The notes below the pieces were generated by a model. It was given only the letters and a program-made list of their open reading frames with translations. It was not told where the DNA came from and ran no database searches. Below, piece by piece: positions 1-10,220 of a stretch of 64,000 nt of DNA. The DNA lies in assembly GCA_007570785.1 (NCBI GenBank), contig ML664199.1:24317915-24381914 (forward strand), given 5' to 3'. A program made the position numbers and the translations under genes. Each line of letters starts with the position of its first letter. Position 1 is the stretch's first letter. Source of the stretch: Antilocapra americana. Its lineage: Eukaryota > Chordata > Mammalia > Artiodactyla > Antilocapridae.

Positions 1-1756
1 CCACAAACTCCCCAGAAGCTGTGGAAGGGAGGACTGTGCAGGGGAATCACAGGACTCAGGAGGCTGAGTGGTGCTGCAGCGTCTTCCACATTTATGACTT
101 AAATGATATAAAAGGGACATGAGTCTTCCTGACTCCGGGGCCCTAATCCTCTTGTCAACAGAGCTGACGCCAGGGTGGCCGTGCACCTGCCTGTCCCTAG
201 TCCATACTAAGCACAGCAAAGCACAAACCAGAACCATCTCTTCTTACTGTATAAATGAGAGCAGGGATGCCATCAGAACTGACCTGGCCCAGGACACATG
301 ACTGAGCTGGGAAAAGAGAAAGAACACAATGACCAAGCTTTCAAAGGGCCCAGTCTACCAGGAAGGCCAACTGGAAGACGCATGCTGAGAACGGAACCAA
401 CACACCCGTCCTCTGGGGCCACAGACACTCCCGCCAAGCTCTCCGACCAGGAGACCCTGACTTCTGAGTGTCCAGTTTCATAGGAATCCTGCTTGGCAGC
501 TGAGCCAGAACCCCCACCTCCATCAGATCCTCTGCATCCGACCGGTTCCTCACCCCACCCCCCAACTCCCCACACCAGGTGATGCCCAAAGCCCTGGCCT
601 GTCTTCAGCAGGAATCCCGTGAGGTCGGTTTGGCTCAATCCCTTCCCCACTACACTGCCCAGCCCCGGTGTCCTGCTCAGTACCTCTCCATCGCCAATCA
701 ACCCCTGCGCGTGCCTTGGCTGTAAACCCCTACTTTCCTTGTGAGACTCAGAGCTGACTCCATGTCTCTGCCCTGCTGCAGGTTCCCCATGTTCATCCCA
801 GTGGTCCTTCCAGTTCTCTGACAGTATCCACATCTGTGTGTCACCCCTCCCGCCCCGCCCCCACCACCACAGTGGCGGGACCCGCTGATGGGCTCCAATG
901 AAGACAGGTCAGCAGAGTGGCAACTGGTCATTTCTGGGATTAGACTATGAAATGCTGGGATTCTTGTCCCCTCTCTGGGGCCACTCACACCTCCTCCCCC
1001 TTTCAGCTTTAGGAAGAGGCAGACTCCCAGACCCTCAGCACAGGCACTGGCCTGAGCTGAGCCCGGATTCCTGGCCCACAGGACATGGGAGATGATCACA
1101 ATGGTGACTGCAGGCCCACCAGAAGCAAATCCTGCCCACAGGTCGGATCTGGCTGTCGGGCTGCTTTTGTAAATACAGTGCTGCAACACCTTGACTCACA
1201 TATCCAGGCCTGCACTCACACTATGACACAGGGCTGAGTAGTTGGGACACAGACAGCTCACAAAGCCTGAGATATTTATCAATGGTCCTTAACAAAAAGT
1301 CTTGCGGCTCCCCTTGCTGCTAAGTGTTGGATAATTTGTTTCTTACCGAAGATAATTAATGCACTTGCTCCTGCAGCATCTTGGGCCTTCCTCTAACAAC
1401 GCGCTGTCTCTTAAGTATCTCTCTCTGCTTTCCACACACACTAACTTCTCTGTTAGCAGATAGTAAGTATTTAATCCAGCTTCCCCACTCACATCACTGG
1501 CACGTGGCAGGACCTTAACAATGCAGACAGACCACAAATGTCTAGTGCAGAAAATCCACAACCTGACAGTATATCCTTTAAATACAGCATAACATTAAAT
1601 CAAGCAGAGCCGAGATTACAATTTGTGCTGAATAGCTAGTATTTCCGGCTAAATCCCTTACAAGGCATTTCTTGACTGCCACACACAGAATGATTCCAGA
1701 TCTAGGGAAAATTTTTGATCTTTTTTGGTTATACTTTTATAAAACCTCACTGTCTA
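1..1756. other. Intronic sequence with no recognised feature
   Basis: Moderately GC-rich to about 1200 and then AT-rich. Open frames on both strands between 119 and 1189 overlap each other and resemble nothing known to me. I see no exon of LIMS1 and no clear repeat. Confidence 0.5.
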
Positions 1757-1957
1757 AAATACCTGTGGCTCAGTGGTAAAGAATCCACCTGCCAATGCAG
1801 GAGATTTGGGTTCTATCCCAGGGTTAGGAAGATCCCCTGGAGTAGGAAATGGCAACCCACTCCAGTATTCTTGCCTGGAAGATCCTCTGGACAGAGTAGC
1901 CTGAAGGGCTTCAGTCCATGGAGTTGCAAAGAGACATGACTTAGCAACTAAATAACA
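1757..1957 (+). mobile_element. Bov-A type SINE (BovB-derived), full length
   Basis: Recognisable ruminant SINE body in sense order: CTGTGGCTCAGTGGTAAAG, GGTTCTATCCCAGGG, CACTCCAGTATTCTTGCC, and the tail ending in GAGACATGACTTAGCAACT. Confidence 0.85.
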
Positions 1958-2067
1958 AAATATCAGTTGATCTCCAACCCTACCTAGATTACTGACATTA
2001 GTTTTCACCATGAAACAAAGAGTATTTTTTTTGCACTTGGAAATGTTACTGAAATTTTCCAGAGAGG

Positions 2068-2175
2068 CGCTTTTTTTGTTTTGTTTTGCCACACTGGGGG
2101 CCTGCAGGATCTTTGTTCCTCAACCAGGGATAGAACCTGGGCCCTTGGCAGTGGAAGCACAGAGTCTGAATCACT
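2068..2175 (-). mobile_element. tRNA-Glu-derived ruminant SINE (Bov-tA type), minus
   Basis: The reverse complement shows the SINE head: GACTCTGTGCTTCCACTGCC followed by the B-box-like GGTTCTATCCCTGGTT. It lies head to head with the plus copy at 2176-2290. Confidence 0.75.
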
Positions 2176-2290
2176 CTTGGGGATCCAGTGGTTAGGACTC
2201 AGCGCTTTCACTGCTGAGGGCTTGAGTTCAACCCCTGGGCGCAAGCTGCACGATGTGGCAAATAAAATAAAATAAAATTTGTAAACCACT
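2176..2290 (+). mobile_element. tRNA-Glu-derived ruminant SINE (Bov-tA type), plus
   Basis: GGATCCAGTGGTTAGGACTC at the start, GAGTTCAACCCCTGGG as the B-box-like part, and an (AAAAT)n tail. It makes an inverted pair with the preceding SINE. Confidence 0.75.
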
Positions 2291-2535
2291 GCAGAATCTC
2301 AGTTTTGTCCCCAACAACTTCTCTGTGCAGGAACTGAGAACTAAAGCAGGCAGCAGAGACTCTCAGAGGTCAACACACACCCTCTGTGCTCTGATTCCTG
2401 GTTGGGTCCCAGCTCTGGCTCCCCCTACATAGATGCTGGAGCAGGAGGACAATACTCAGGCAAGATAAAAGGCAGGATATTCTTACAGTGTTTAGTTTTA
2501 ATTTTAAGCAATATATTCATTATGACACAAAAACA

Positions 2536-2688
2536 TGTGTGCGTGTGTGCTAAGTCACTTCAAGTTGTGTCCAAGTCTTTGTGACCCTATGGATGGTAGC
2601 CTGCCAGGCTCCTCTGTCCATGGGATTTTCCAGGCAAGAATCCTGGAGTGGGTTGCCATGCCCGCCTCCAGGGGATCTCCCCCCCTAC
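2536..2688 (-). mobile_element. Bov-A type SINE, minus, truncated
   Basis: Antisense Bov-A signature: GCTAAGTCACTTCAAG, GCCTGCCAGGCTCCTCTGTCC, CAAGAATCCTGGAGTGGG. The tRNA-like head is missing. Confidence 0.85.
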
Positions 2689-3222
2689 ATACAATATTTT
2701 TTAGTTTTTTAAATCTATTTTCTCTGGCAGATCTCTATGAATTATCAATGAGGCAGAAAAATTCCATTTTGTTTCAACAGGCATCGCAGGAGGTTATCCT
2801 TGGTAAATTTTTAACTTTTAAGCTATGATCAGGTGTATTCTGACTGTCAGGTAAGAAATCTCAGCCTAAGCCTGAGAGAGGCCCGAGTGAGTAGTCAAGA
2901 GTTCACACTCTGAACACTCGGGGAGCAGCCACGCTCAGTTCCCAAAGCGCCAACCATGGGTCTTCTGGGCCCCTCCTTCTCTGTGAACAGCGCAGCGCCC
3001 TGTGAGCACCCCTCATAGCCAGAAAAGCTGGGAACTGCGAGAGAGGCCAAGCTGATGTAAAGATTCATTATTTTATATTTATATGGAACTCAGTTATTAA
3101 TAATCTTACCCACTGTGGGTTTGGGAAAGATTTTATAAATAGAACAGAAAAAGCAAAAATTTTATATGAAGAAAAAGATGAATAAGCTATCAAAAAAAAA
3201 AAAAAACCACACCCAACCTCTG
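2689..3222. other. Intronic sequence with no recognised feature
   Basis: AT-rich with a short GC-richer patch near 2920-3010. An A-run lies at about 3191-3206 just before the next SINE. Confidence 0.4.
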
Positions 3223-3508
3223 GGCTTCCCTGGTTGTTCAATGGTAAAGAATCCGTCTGCCAGCGCGGGAGACACAGGTTCGTTCCCTAATCTAGGAAGA
3301 GTCCACATGCGGAGGAGCAACCAAGCCCATGCGTCCCAACTACTGAGCCAGGGAGCTGCAGCTCCTAGGGCCTGCGCTCTGCAACCGGAGAGACCAGGGC
3401 AAAGGGAAGCCCCAAGCAGCAAGGAGAGAGTAGCCACCAATTTCCACAACCAGAGGAAAACCCGCGCGGCGACAAGGACCCAGCACAGCCAAAAATAAAT
3501 AAATAAAA
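3223..3508 (+). mobile_element. CHR-type (tRNA-Glu-derived, long) SINE
   Basis: TTCCCTGGTTGTTCAATGG head, ACAGGTTCGTTCCCTAATC B-box region, then the CHR body (GCAACCAAGCCCATGCG, ACTACTGAGCC, CTCTGCAACCGGAGAG), ending in (AAAT)n. Confidence 0.75.
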
Positions 3509-3529
3509 TTATTTTAACAAATACTTCTG

Positions 3530-4415
3530 CTCCTCAAAGAACATTTATAAAAATACGACGACAAGCCACAAGACTGGGAGGAGATGTTTGCAAAATAGGT
3601 ATCTGACAGAGCACCTGTATCTGGAATACATAAAGTATGCTTCAGCTGAATACTGTAAGAAATAACAGTGAAAAATGGGCAAAAACTGAACAGTGATTTT
3701 GCCAAAGAAGATACAGGATATCTTGTACACATAACACAAGAAACAACACTCAACTTCACAAATGGTGAGAAAAATGCAAGGAGACATCAGTACACGCTCC
3801 AGAAAGGCTAAAACTGGAGGCCCCGGACCTCATCAAGTGTGGGGGAGGATGCGGAGAGATGGAATCCTGGAACACCACTAGCGGGAATACAAAATGGTAC
3901 AGCCTCTTTGGAAAACAGTTCAGCCATTTCTCAAGAAAATAAGTGTGTACCCACCAAACAACCCTGCCTTTCCCTGCAATTGAAAGGAAAGCACAGGACT
4001 TATATGTGAACATTCATGCAACTTCATTTGAAACGGCCAAGACCTGGACACCACTCAACCCTCAACCAATAAATGCAGTAAATCTATAAGCGGACAACGG
4101 CTTAGCAGTCCCGAATGATCCCGAGTCAGGCACCGTGGACTTGCCTCAAAACAACGATGCTGAGTTAAAAGAGCCAAAAGAAAACAGAGGGTATATGACT
4201 GAGTGGTTCTATTTATACACAACCCTAGAAGATGAAAACGCAGCCAGAGCGACCACAGTGGCCAAGGCTCTCAGGGCCGTGGGAGGGTTACCAAAGCAGG
4301 CTGGGACTTGAGGACTTGCACGACCTTGACAGTGGTACTTCTCAAAACTGATCAGCTGCACATTAAACTGTGCATTTACTGAGCTCATTCATTTCACCTC
4401 AAAAAAGCTGTTTCT
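3530..4415 (+). mobile_element. L1 3' end fragment
   Basis: Matches the familiar end of mammalian L1 ORF2 and the 3' untranslated region: ACAAGCCACAAGACTGGGAG, later GAACACCACTAGCGGGAATA and ACAGTTCAGCCATTTCTC, ending near the ATTAAACTGTGCATTTACTG motif. It has no open frame of L1 length. Confidence 0.75.
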
Positions 4416-4461
4416 GAAAAATTGCACACTGGGATGATCTTTACTATTTGGGAAAAAAACA

Positions 4462-4671
4462 CTGCTGTGGGTGGGATTCTGTCCCCTAAAAGAAGTACAG
4501 ACATCCTGACCCTGGTACCTGGGAATGCGACCTTACTGGAAATGGAATGTCTGCCAACTTAACTAAGGCACAAGCTGAGGATGCACTGGAACAGGCAGGT
4601 GTGACACCCACATGTCTGATGCCCTTACAAGGGGAGAAAAGATGGAAAAGACAGAGAGGAAGATGCCACAT
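4462..4671 (+). repeat. Ancient mammalian interspersed repeat fragment, family not assigned
   Basis: GGGATTCTGTCCCCTAAAAG, TGGTACCTGGGAATGCGACC, and CCCTTACAAGGGGAG recall a widespread old mammalian repeat. The minisatellite that follows looks like an expansion of its ACACAG-rich end, and related sequence seems to resume at about 5069. Confidence 0.45.
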
Positions 4672-5068
4672 GAGGCACAGCCACATGGTGACACAGCCTC
4701 GGGGGGAACACAGCCATGGGAGGGGACACACAGCCATGGGGGGACACACAGCCACGGGAAGGGACACATAGCCATGGAAAGGAACACAGAGCCACGGGAA
4801 GACAAAACCACATGGGGACACAGCCCTGGGGGGACACACTGCCATGGGGGGGACACACAGCCATGGGGGGACACACAGCCACAGGGGGGGACACACAGCT
4901 ATGGGGGAACAACAGCCACAGGGGGAGACACAGCCATGGGAGGAATACAGCCACAGGGAAACACACAGCCATGGGGGACACAGCCATGGGGGGACACAGC
5001 CACGGAGGGACACATAGCCACGGGATGACACAGCCACAGCGGGGACAGCCAAGGGAGGACACAGACAT
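4672..5068 (+). repeat. Minisatellite, about 22 copies of a 16-20 bp unit (ACACAGCCATGGGGG type)
   Basis: I count about 22 diverged units of the form (CA)CACAGCCAYRGGGGGGA. Unit length varies with the C/A and G tracts. ATG/ACG variants alternate, giving many NcoI-like CCATGG sites. Long open frames in all phases on both strands are a by-product of the repeat and are not genes. Copy number is likely variable between animals. Confidence 0.9.
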
Positions 5069-5611
5069 GCAATGAGAGAGGCCAGGGTGGGGTGATGCCC
5101 AACAAGTCAGACACACTTAAGGACCCACCGCAGCTGTCGGGGGAGCTGCCAGGCTGATTTCTGACCCCGAGTCTCCAGAGAACCACACATTACTGCATCT
5201 GAAGCCTCCCTGGCTGTGTGGTACTTGTTATGGCAGTTCTAAGAAGCTGATGTGATCACTGTTCTGTACAAATGTGAAACACACTTCATGATTATTTCTA
5301 AAAGTAGATTTTATGTAAGAACATTTGTGTCTAAAGTGGATACAGGCAATGTGCTCTTTAGACACATGTCCTGTTGCAGAGCACAGTCTTCAGTTTCAAC
5401 TCAGAAGGAAAACGTCTTCTGGCAGTGAGCACAGCCGGGCTAGTCTCTGGTTGTTTTTCTGCCCGAATCCATAATCGTGCCAAGAAAACAGGTGCGTGGG
5501 GGTCAGAGTGAGCGTGGTTTTGTGCAACTCTGAGGTGCCCAGTGTCACAGGTGCTCAGTCCAGCAGCAGCTCGTGGGAGGAACACTTGCAGGTGACCCTC
5601 TGGGACTGAGA

Positions 5612-5810
5612 CCTGGGTATCCCAGGGTGGCACAGCCTTGACTCTGCACACAGCAGGTGCACGTCCCCAGTGTCCCTGGGCAGCCCAACCTAGACTCAGC
5701 CCATGGAAGGCATTCATCTCTGGTATCTCAGGGTGGCCCAGCTTCGACCCGGCACACAGTAGGCATTCATCCTCGGTGTCTCAATTTGGCGCACAAGTAG
5801 GCACCGGATG
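5612..5810 (+). repeat. Decayed tandem repeat, four units of about 53 bp
   Basis: Units start near 5613, 5668, 5720 and 5773. Shared pieces are GGTATCYCAGGGTGGC, the variant GTGTCCCTGGGCAGCCC, and GCACACAGYAGGCATTCATC. The last piece resembles the 3' part of a MIR or similar old SINE, so the array probably grew from one. Units are well diverged from each other, so it is old. Confidence 0.6.
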
Positions 5811-6632
5811 AGTGTCAGCTGAGTGAGTAACCCACACAGGGCAACATTCACAGGACAACACCACCTCCTGCTAAGCCAATGGCGAGGATTTTATGAGATA
5901 ATAAATGACACTGAATAACGGTAATGATCTTTATCCTTGTTTTAAAGAGGAGCCTCTTGAGGTTCATCTAGGTTTCCTGACCAGGCAGCCTGAACTGGGC
6001 GTGTCTAACCTCAAAGTCACTCCTCCCACCCCTATTACCGGAGGAGCCTGACTTGATACTACACACAGCCTTCCTATAACACTAGGTGAAAACCCTGCCT
6101 CTCTAAATTGATAGAGGAATTTTTCCTGGCTAAGCTCGCAGTCCTAAAATATGCAGTCACTTCTCAGCACGTGGGGACAGAGAAATGGCAGAAGCCCAAA
6201 TCCCTTCTTATCACCAGGGGACGACACAGCAGAATCAGCAGAAACACGGCCCCACAACCCAAGGCAACAAGCAATTCACCTTAAGAATGAGTCTTCTTCC
6301 CGTAACGTAAACTCCAGACAAAAGAAAACCGCATTGTTTCAAAGGCCTCTATGACTATACAGGTAACCAGCCCCTCTGACATGCAGGTAGGCTCATTCAT
6401 GGGGACTCTGGCAACTGTCTGAAAGTAAATAAAAAGATGGCTGGTCTCAAATGTTGTTTTATATATCTTTTAAAAAAGTAAATTCTTTAGGATCTCAAAT
6501 CTGAAATTAAACTATTTTTGGTAAGTTTTTGCTCTCAGAGCCAGAGTAGATTGGAGTTCATTTCAGCAGTCATGACCACCTGCCTCTCTGGTCAAACACG
6601 AGGTGTTCAACATTCCCACTAAACCTCATCCT

Positions 6633-6752
6633 TATCCCTGGTGGTCCAGTGGTTAAGACTCTGTGCTTCTACTACAGGGCCACAGTTCAACCCCTGGTCA
6701 GGGAACTGAGATCCCACAAGCTGCATGGCGCAGACAAGAACAACAAAAAATA
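6633..6752 (+). mobile_element. tRNA-Glu-derived ruminant SINE (Bov-tA type)
   Basis: TCCCTGGTGGTCCAGTGG, GACTCTGTGCTTCTACTAC, TTCAACCCCTGGTCAGGGAA and an A-rich tail. Confidence 0.85.
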
Positions 6753-6851
6753 AGTTTAATCCAGTCAGTTCAAAGTTAAGATGACTGAATGCAGCTAAGA
6801 GACACATGATGTCATAGAGAAAAAAATCCAAATAATACTGGTGTCAACACA

Positions 6852-7045
6852 TTATCCCTGGTAGGTCAGTGATAATCTGCCTGCAATACGGGAGACATGG
6901 GTTCTATCTCTGAATTGGGAAGATCTCCTAGAGAAGGAAAAGGTAACCCCCTCCAGTATTCTTGCCTGGAGACTTCCATGGAGAGAAGAGCCTGGCAGGC
7001 TACAGTCCATGAGGTCAAAAGAGTCGGACACGACTGAGCAACTAA
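6852..7045 (+). mobile_element. Bov-A type SINE
   Basis: TCCCTGGTAGGTCAGTGATA head, GGGTTCTATCTCTGAATTGG, CTCCAGTATTCTTGCCTGG, and the end GAGTCGGACACGACTGAGCA. Confidence 0.85.
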
Positions 7046-7689
7046 TGTTTAACGCTGTAGCCCTCTTCAAATGCAGACAAGAGTGGACAATTTTCAAATA
7101 AACGTTTCCCTCCCAAAGTACAGTTATTGTGGCAAATTTGTAGACAAATTTAATATGTTTAAAGAGCTTGTCAATTTTTTCCTGTTAAATTAAATAACTT
7201 AAACTCTAAAAATAAATCCATAGGAGAAAGAGTAATAGTATATAATGTATTTATTCCTCCCACATCTAGGTGGAAAAATCAAACTCATGAACAGAGGGGT
7301 ATCAGGAGAAGGGGTCCCTTAGACAAAGCCCCTACCCCTCACAGCGAACTCAGCAGTTTAACCCATAGCTTAATGTGGTAGGGCTTTTCAGAACCTAAAA
7401 CCTAAGAAAGAAATTCAGTAGGGGCAACAAAAACTAAAAATGTGTTGTCTGAGACAAGTTAACTTTGGAAATAGAAAACTCCTAAGCTCCTCAGTTACAA
7501 AGATCTGGGGGTTTGTGATGTCCTTCCTTTCCTTCCAGATTACATTCAGAAATTGCTCTGCCTTCCTCTGTGAAATTCATTTCAGTAACAAGGAACCTGC
7601 GAAGCCATCCCGACCCCTACCAAGACACCATCCACAAACCTCACTCCTAAGGAGCAGAGAAATACTCCTTTGAAACTCGTCCTAAGAAG
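7046..7689. other. AT-rich intronic sequence, no recognised feature
   Basis: Nothing identifiable. It borders the downstream LIMS1 CpG island and lies just inside the intron after that exon. Confidence 0.45.
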
Positions 7690-8175
7690 CCAAAGGGATG
7701 CATGTCTCTGCCGCCCGCAGCTCTACCATTACCGGTAGCGGACTGAGGGCTGAGACCCGCGGGGCTCAGACTGCCCATCCCCGTCACCGCGGTTCCACTC
7801 ACCTGAGCGCCTCCTCCCGTGGCCCCGGGAGCCGCAGGCTGTCCGGCCGGTCCCTCCGCCGGCGGTAGAGCCCCGACTGCGAAAGCTCTTTCAGCTGTAG
7901 GGCCGTCATGCTCCCGACCCTCCAGGGCCCGCCCCCGACCCCCGATCGCGACCCTCGGAGAGCGGCACCGACGGAGACCGTCCCGTCCCACGCGCACACC
8001 TGGCCCAGGGAGAGGCCTGGGGCGGTGGCGCCCTGCCCGGCGCTTCCTGCTTCCCCGAGGCACCCCCTCCCTGGGCCGGGCTTATCTCCGCCTGCACCTG
8101 GGGCGGGGGCGGGGGGGACCTGGTGCTCACGTGTTGACCAACAGGCAAAGCCTGGCGGCGGTGAGCCATCACACC
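7690..8175 (-). promoter_or_regulatory. LIMS1: CpG island and likely promoter of the downstream LIMS1 first exon
   Basis: GC-rich, CpG-dense sequence stands out from the surrounding AT-rich intron. It contains GC-box (Sp1-type) runs at about 8099-8117 and GC-rich runs near 7927-7945. No TATA box is evident near the exon. The coding start at 7909 lies within it, so transcription on the minus strand would start roughly in 7920-8120; the exact start cannot be seen. Long open frames on both strands here reflect base composition. Confidence 0.75.
7803..7909 (-). CDS. LIMS1: LIMS1 (PINCH1) alternative first coding exon, downstream promoter form
   Basis: LIMS1 is an adaptor of five LIM domains that binds integrin-linked kinase and parvin at integrin adhesions. 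On the minus strand an ATG at 7909 opens 35 codons starting MTALQLKELSQSGLY, continuing RRRRDRPDSLRL and ending PGPREEAL, followed by AG and the donor GTGAGT (GT at 7802-7801). I recognise the N-terminus of a known mammalian LIMS1 isoform whose human form reads almost the same (H for Q at residue 11, a few changes near the end) and then continues S-N-M-A-N-A-L. The AG before the donor supplies the first two bases of that serine codon, so the splice phase fits. The ATG has A at -3. The frame stays open upstream to another ATG at 7999, so a longer start is possible but less likely. No LIM domain is encoded here; those exons lie beyond the left edge. The exon sits in a CpG island. Confidence 0.9.
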
Positions 8176-8223
8176 GGCGCCGGCAAGAATCCTACCAGCA
8201 TCGTTCTGATCAAAACCGGCTGA

Positions 8224-9144
8224 AAAGTCCCTGAACGGTAGTGACTAGAGGAGGGGCCTGCCCTGTTCTATTTGCCAGGAAACCCACCAACACTTCACAG
8301 GCAGCTGCCGGTGTCAAGAAGTGCCTGGTCATCAGGAGCTCCTAGGGACATTTTCCTTAAAAAAAAAAAAAGGCCCCGTTCTCAAGGCAGCAGCTAGTTC
8401 CTCCCTCTCCACTGAGCTCTAAATCCTCTTTAGAAAGGAAGGAAGTGCCTTCTTTCCTCCCCCATTAAATGTTACTCAAAAATTCATAACTGACACGAAA
8501 GTGGTTTCTTCTACCAACACCCATCCGGGGATTGTCTCAACCCAGGATCGCCTGGGGTCCCCTCACCTGAGATGCCCACAGTCTTCCCAGAACTGCCCTG
8601 GGTACCCTGGAGCCCAGCATGTTCGACCCCAAGTCAGGAGGGCAGGTCTGTTCCTGGGGTGAAGAGTGTAGGTGGGTATCTGCAGAATGGGGGACAGACC
8701 ATAGGGACTTGCCCTTGTCATCCAGCCCCGCAGGATGCCAGCAAGACAGCAGGCAGCTCTGACTCAGCCTCTTCTCAGGACAGGTCACTCCTGCTCTCGG
8801 CCAGCAGCCTGGCTTTGTGGTTCCAGCAGTTTCTGTCTGTGTCAGCATCTTCCTGCCAGGATCTCCTCCAGGCTGAGAGCAGAATGGCTCTGAAAGTTCT
8901 TTTCACTCCAGGAGTTAAAGAGTTCACATACTCCCCTCTCTAGAAGGACACGTATTGTGAATCTGAGTACTGGGGCATCCCATGGAAGCAGGGTCTCTTC
9001 TTGGTCTCACTCCTTCACTCAGCACCGCAGCCCTGGCTCCCCTGGGGCTGCAACCCTGGTCCCACCACCCACTGGAAACACCACTTTCTACAGCTGCCAT
9101 CAAAATGCAATATCCGGTTTTAAAGAAGATGCATTGGGGAAATT
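8224..9144. other. Unique-looking sequence upstream of the downstream LIMS1 promoter
   Basis: Single-copy-like, with an A-run at about 8359-8371 and a GC-moderate block at 8520-8940. The 123-codon plus frame at 8572-8943 and the overlapping minus frame have no recognisable protein similarity. Position relative to the promoter makes it a candidate for regulatory sequence, but I see no specific site. Confidence 0.4.
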
Positions 9145-9156
9145 AGTAATATTGTT

Positions 9157-9367
9157 GTGTGGGTGTTAGTCGCTCAGTCGTGTCCGACTCTTTGCGACTC
9201 CATGGACTACAGCCCACCAGGCTTTTCTGTCCACGGATTCTGAAGGCAAGAATAGTGGAGCAGGTTGCTATTCCCTTCTCCAGGGGATCTTCCAGACCCA
9301 GGGATCGAACCTGGGTCTCCCACACTGCAGGCCAACTCTTTACAGTTTGAGCCACCAGGGAAGCCCA
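9157..9367 (-). mobile_element. Bov-A type SINE with target-site duplication
   Basis: Antisense signature: AGTCGCTCAGTCGTGTCCGA, CCAGGGATCGAACCTGGGTC, GAGCCACCAGGGAAGCCC. The 12-bp repeat AGTAATATTGTT lies on both sides (9145-9156 and 9368-9379). The low divergence suggests a fairly recent insertion. Confidence 0.92.
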
Positions 9368-9379
9368 AGTAATATTGTT

Positions 9380-9920
9380 ACTACTCTAGATTTAATTAGT
9401 GATGAAAGGTAAGAACAATGAAGTGACAGGTGTAGCTCTTCCTCTCTCTGGAAGGAGACACAGAAAACTGGTAACGGGAGCCCTGGCCTTGGGCAGAGCA
9501 GCAGAAGACAGCTGTATACCTTCTGGGCTTTCACTGTCCCGCTCATTCAAAATAAACGCGAAAAAATATAGAAGATTTACCTTTCGTACAAAGATACCTC
9601 TCATACAAAGCTCTAGAATCCTACTGAGACCAAAAAAATTACAGAAAAGTTGAAAGTTTACAGTAATAGAAACCTCAAATCAAGATTCCTAAAGTGTCTA
9701 ATTCTTATAGTTTTTGTCTTGACAGGTGAAAAACGCAGAGAAACAATCTTTTTTTTTTTATTGTAAGCGTCAAAATAGGTAAGACGCTTGATGAATAAAA
9801 CAGAATAACTTGTGGCCACTGTAGACACAGAAGCCTCAACATAGGACTATAACATAGTCATATGTATCTATAAGAAAATGTAAATAAGAGAGCTTGATTT
9901 TATTTTTTGTTCATGGTGTT
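9380..9920. other. AT-rich intronic sequence, no recognised feature
   Basis: No repeat or exon recognised. T-run at about 9750-9760. Confidence 0.4.
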
Positions 9921-10220
9921 TTTTTTTTTTTTAAGACTTTTTAATTTTGTATTGGGGTATAGCCAGTTAATAATGCTGTAATAGTTTCATGTGAACAGTG
10001 AAGGGACTCAGCCATATATATACATGCATCCATTCTCCCCCAAACTCCTCTCCCATCCAGGCTGGCACATAACACTTAGCAGAGTTCCCTGTGCTGTCCT
10101 TGTTGGTTATCCATTTCAAATACAGCAGTGTGCACATGTCCATCCCCAATTCCCTAACTGTCCCTTCCCTCCTCTTCAACCATAAATCAGTTCTCTAAGT
10201 CTGTGAGTGTCTCTGTTAAG
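9921..10220 (-). mobile_element. L1 3' untranslated fragment, minus
   Basis: T-run at the left (the A-tail on the other strand), then TATTGGGGTATAGCCAGTTA, CTTAGCAGAGTTCCCTGTGC, TTGGTTATCCATTTCAAATA and ATAAATCAGTTCTCTAAGTC. This is the well-known artiodactyl L1 3' end in reverse. It is the only L1 fragment here on the minus strand. Confidence 0.75.

Noticed and set aside
4486..5186. Overlapping long open frames on both strands (for example 188 codons minus, 138 codons plus)
   Set aside because: They run through the 16-20 bp minisatellite, whose units lack stops in several phases. The proteins are low-complexity repeats with no gene context.
6633..6720. tRNA-Glu gene-like sequence at this and other SINE heads
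   Set aside because: The A- and B-box-like parts belong to tRNA-derived SINEs; the cloverleaf is decayed and followed by the SINE body.
7647..8234. Several long open frames on both strands in the CpG island
   Set aside because: They are open because of GC richness. Only the minus-strand frame around 7909-7803 matches a known protein, and it ends at a splice donor.
8572..8943. 123-codon plus open frame upstream of the LIMS1 CpG island
   Set aside because: Composition and overlap with a minus frame suggest chance; no domain recognised.
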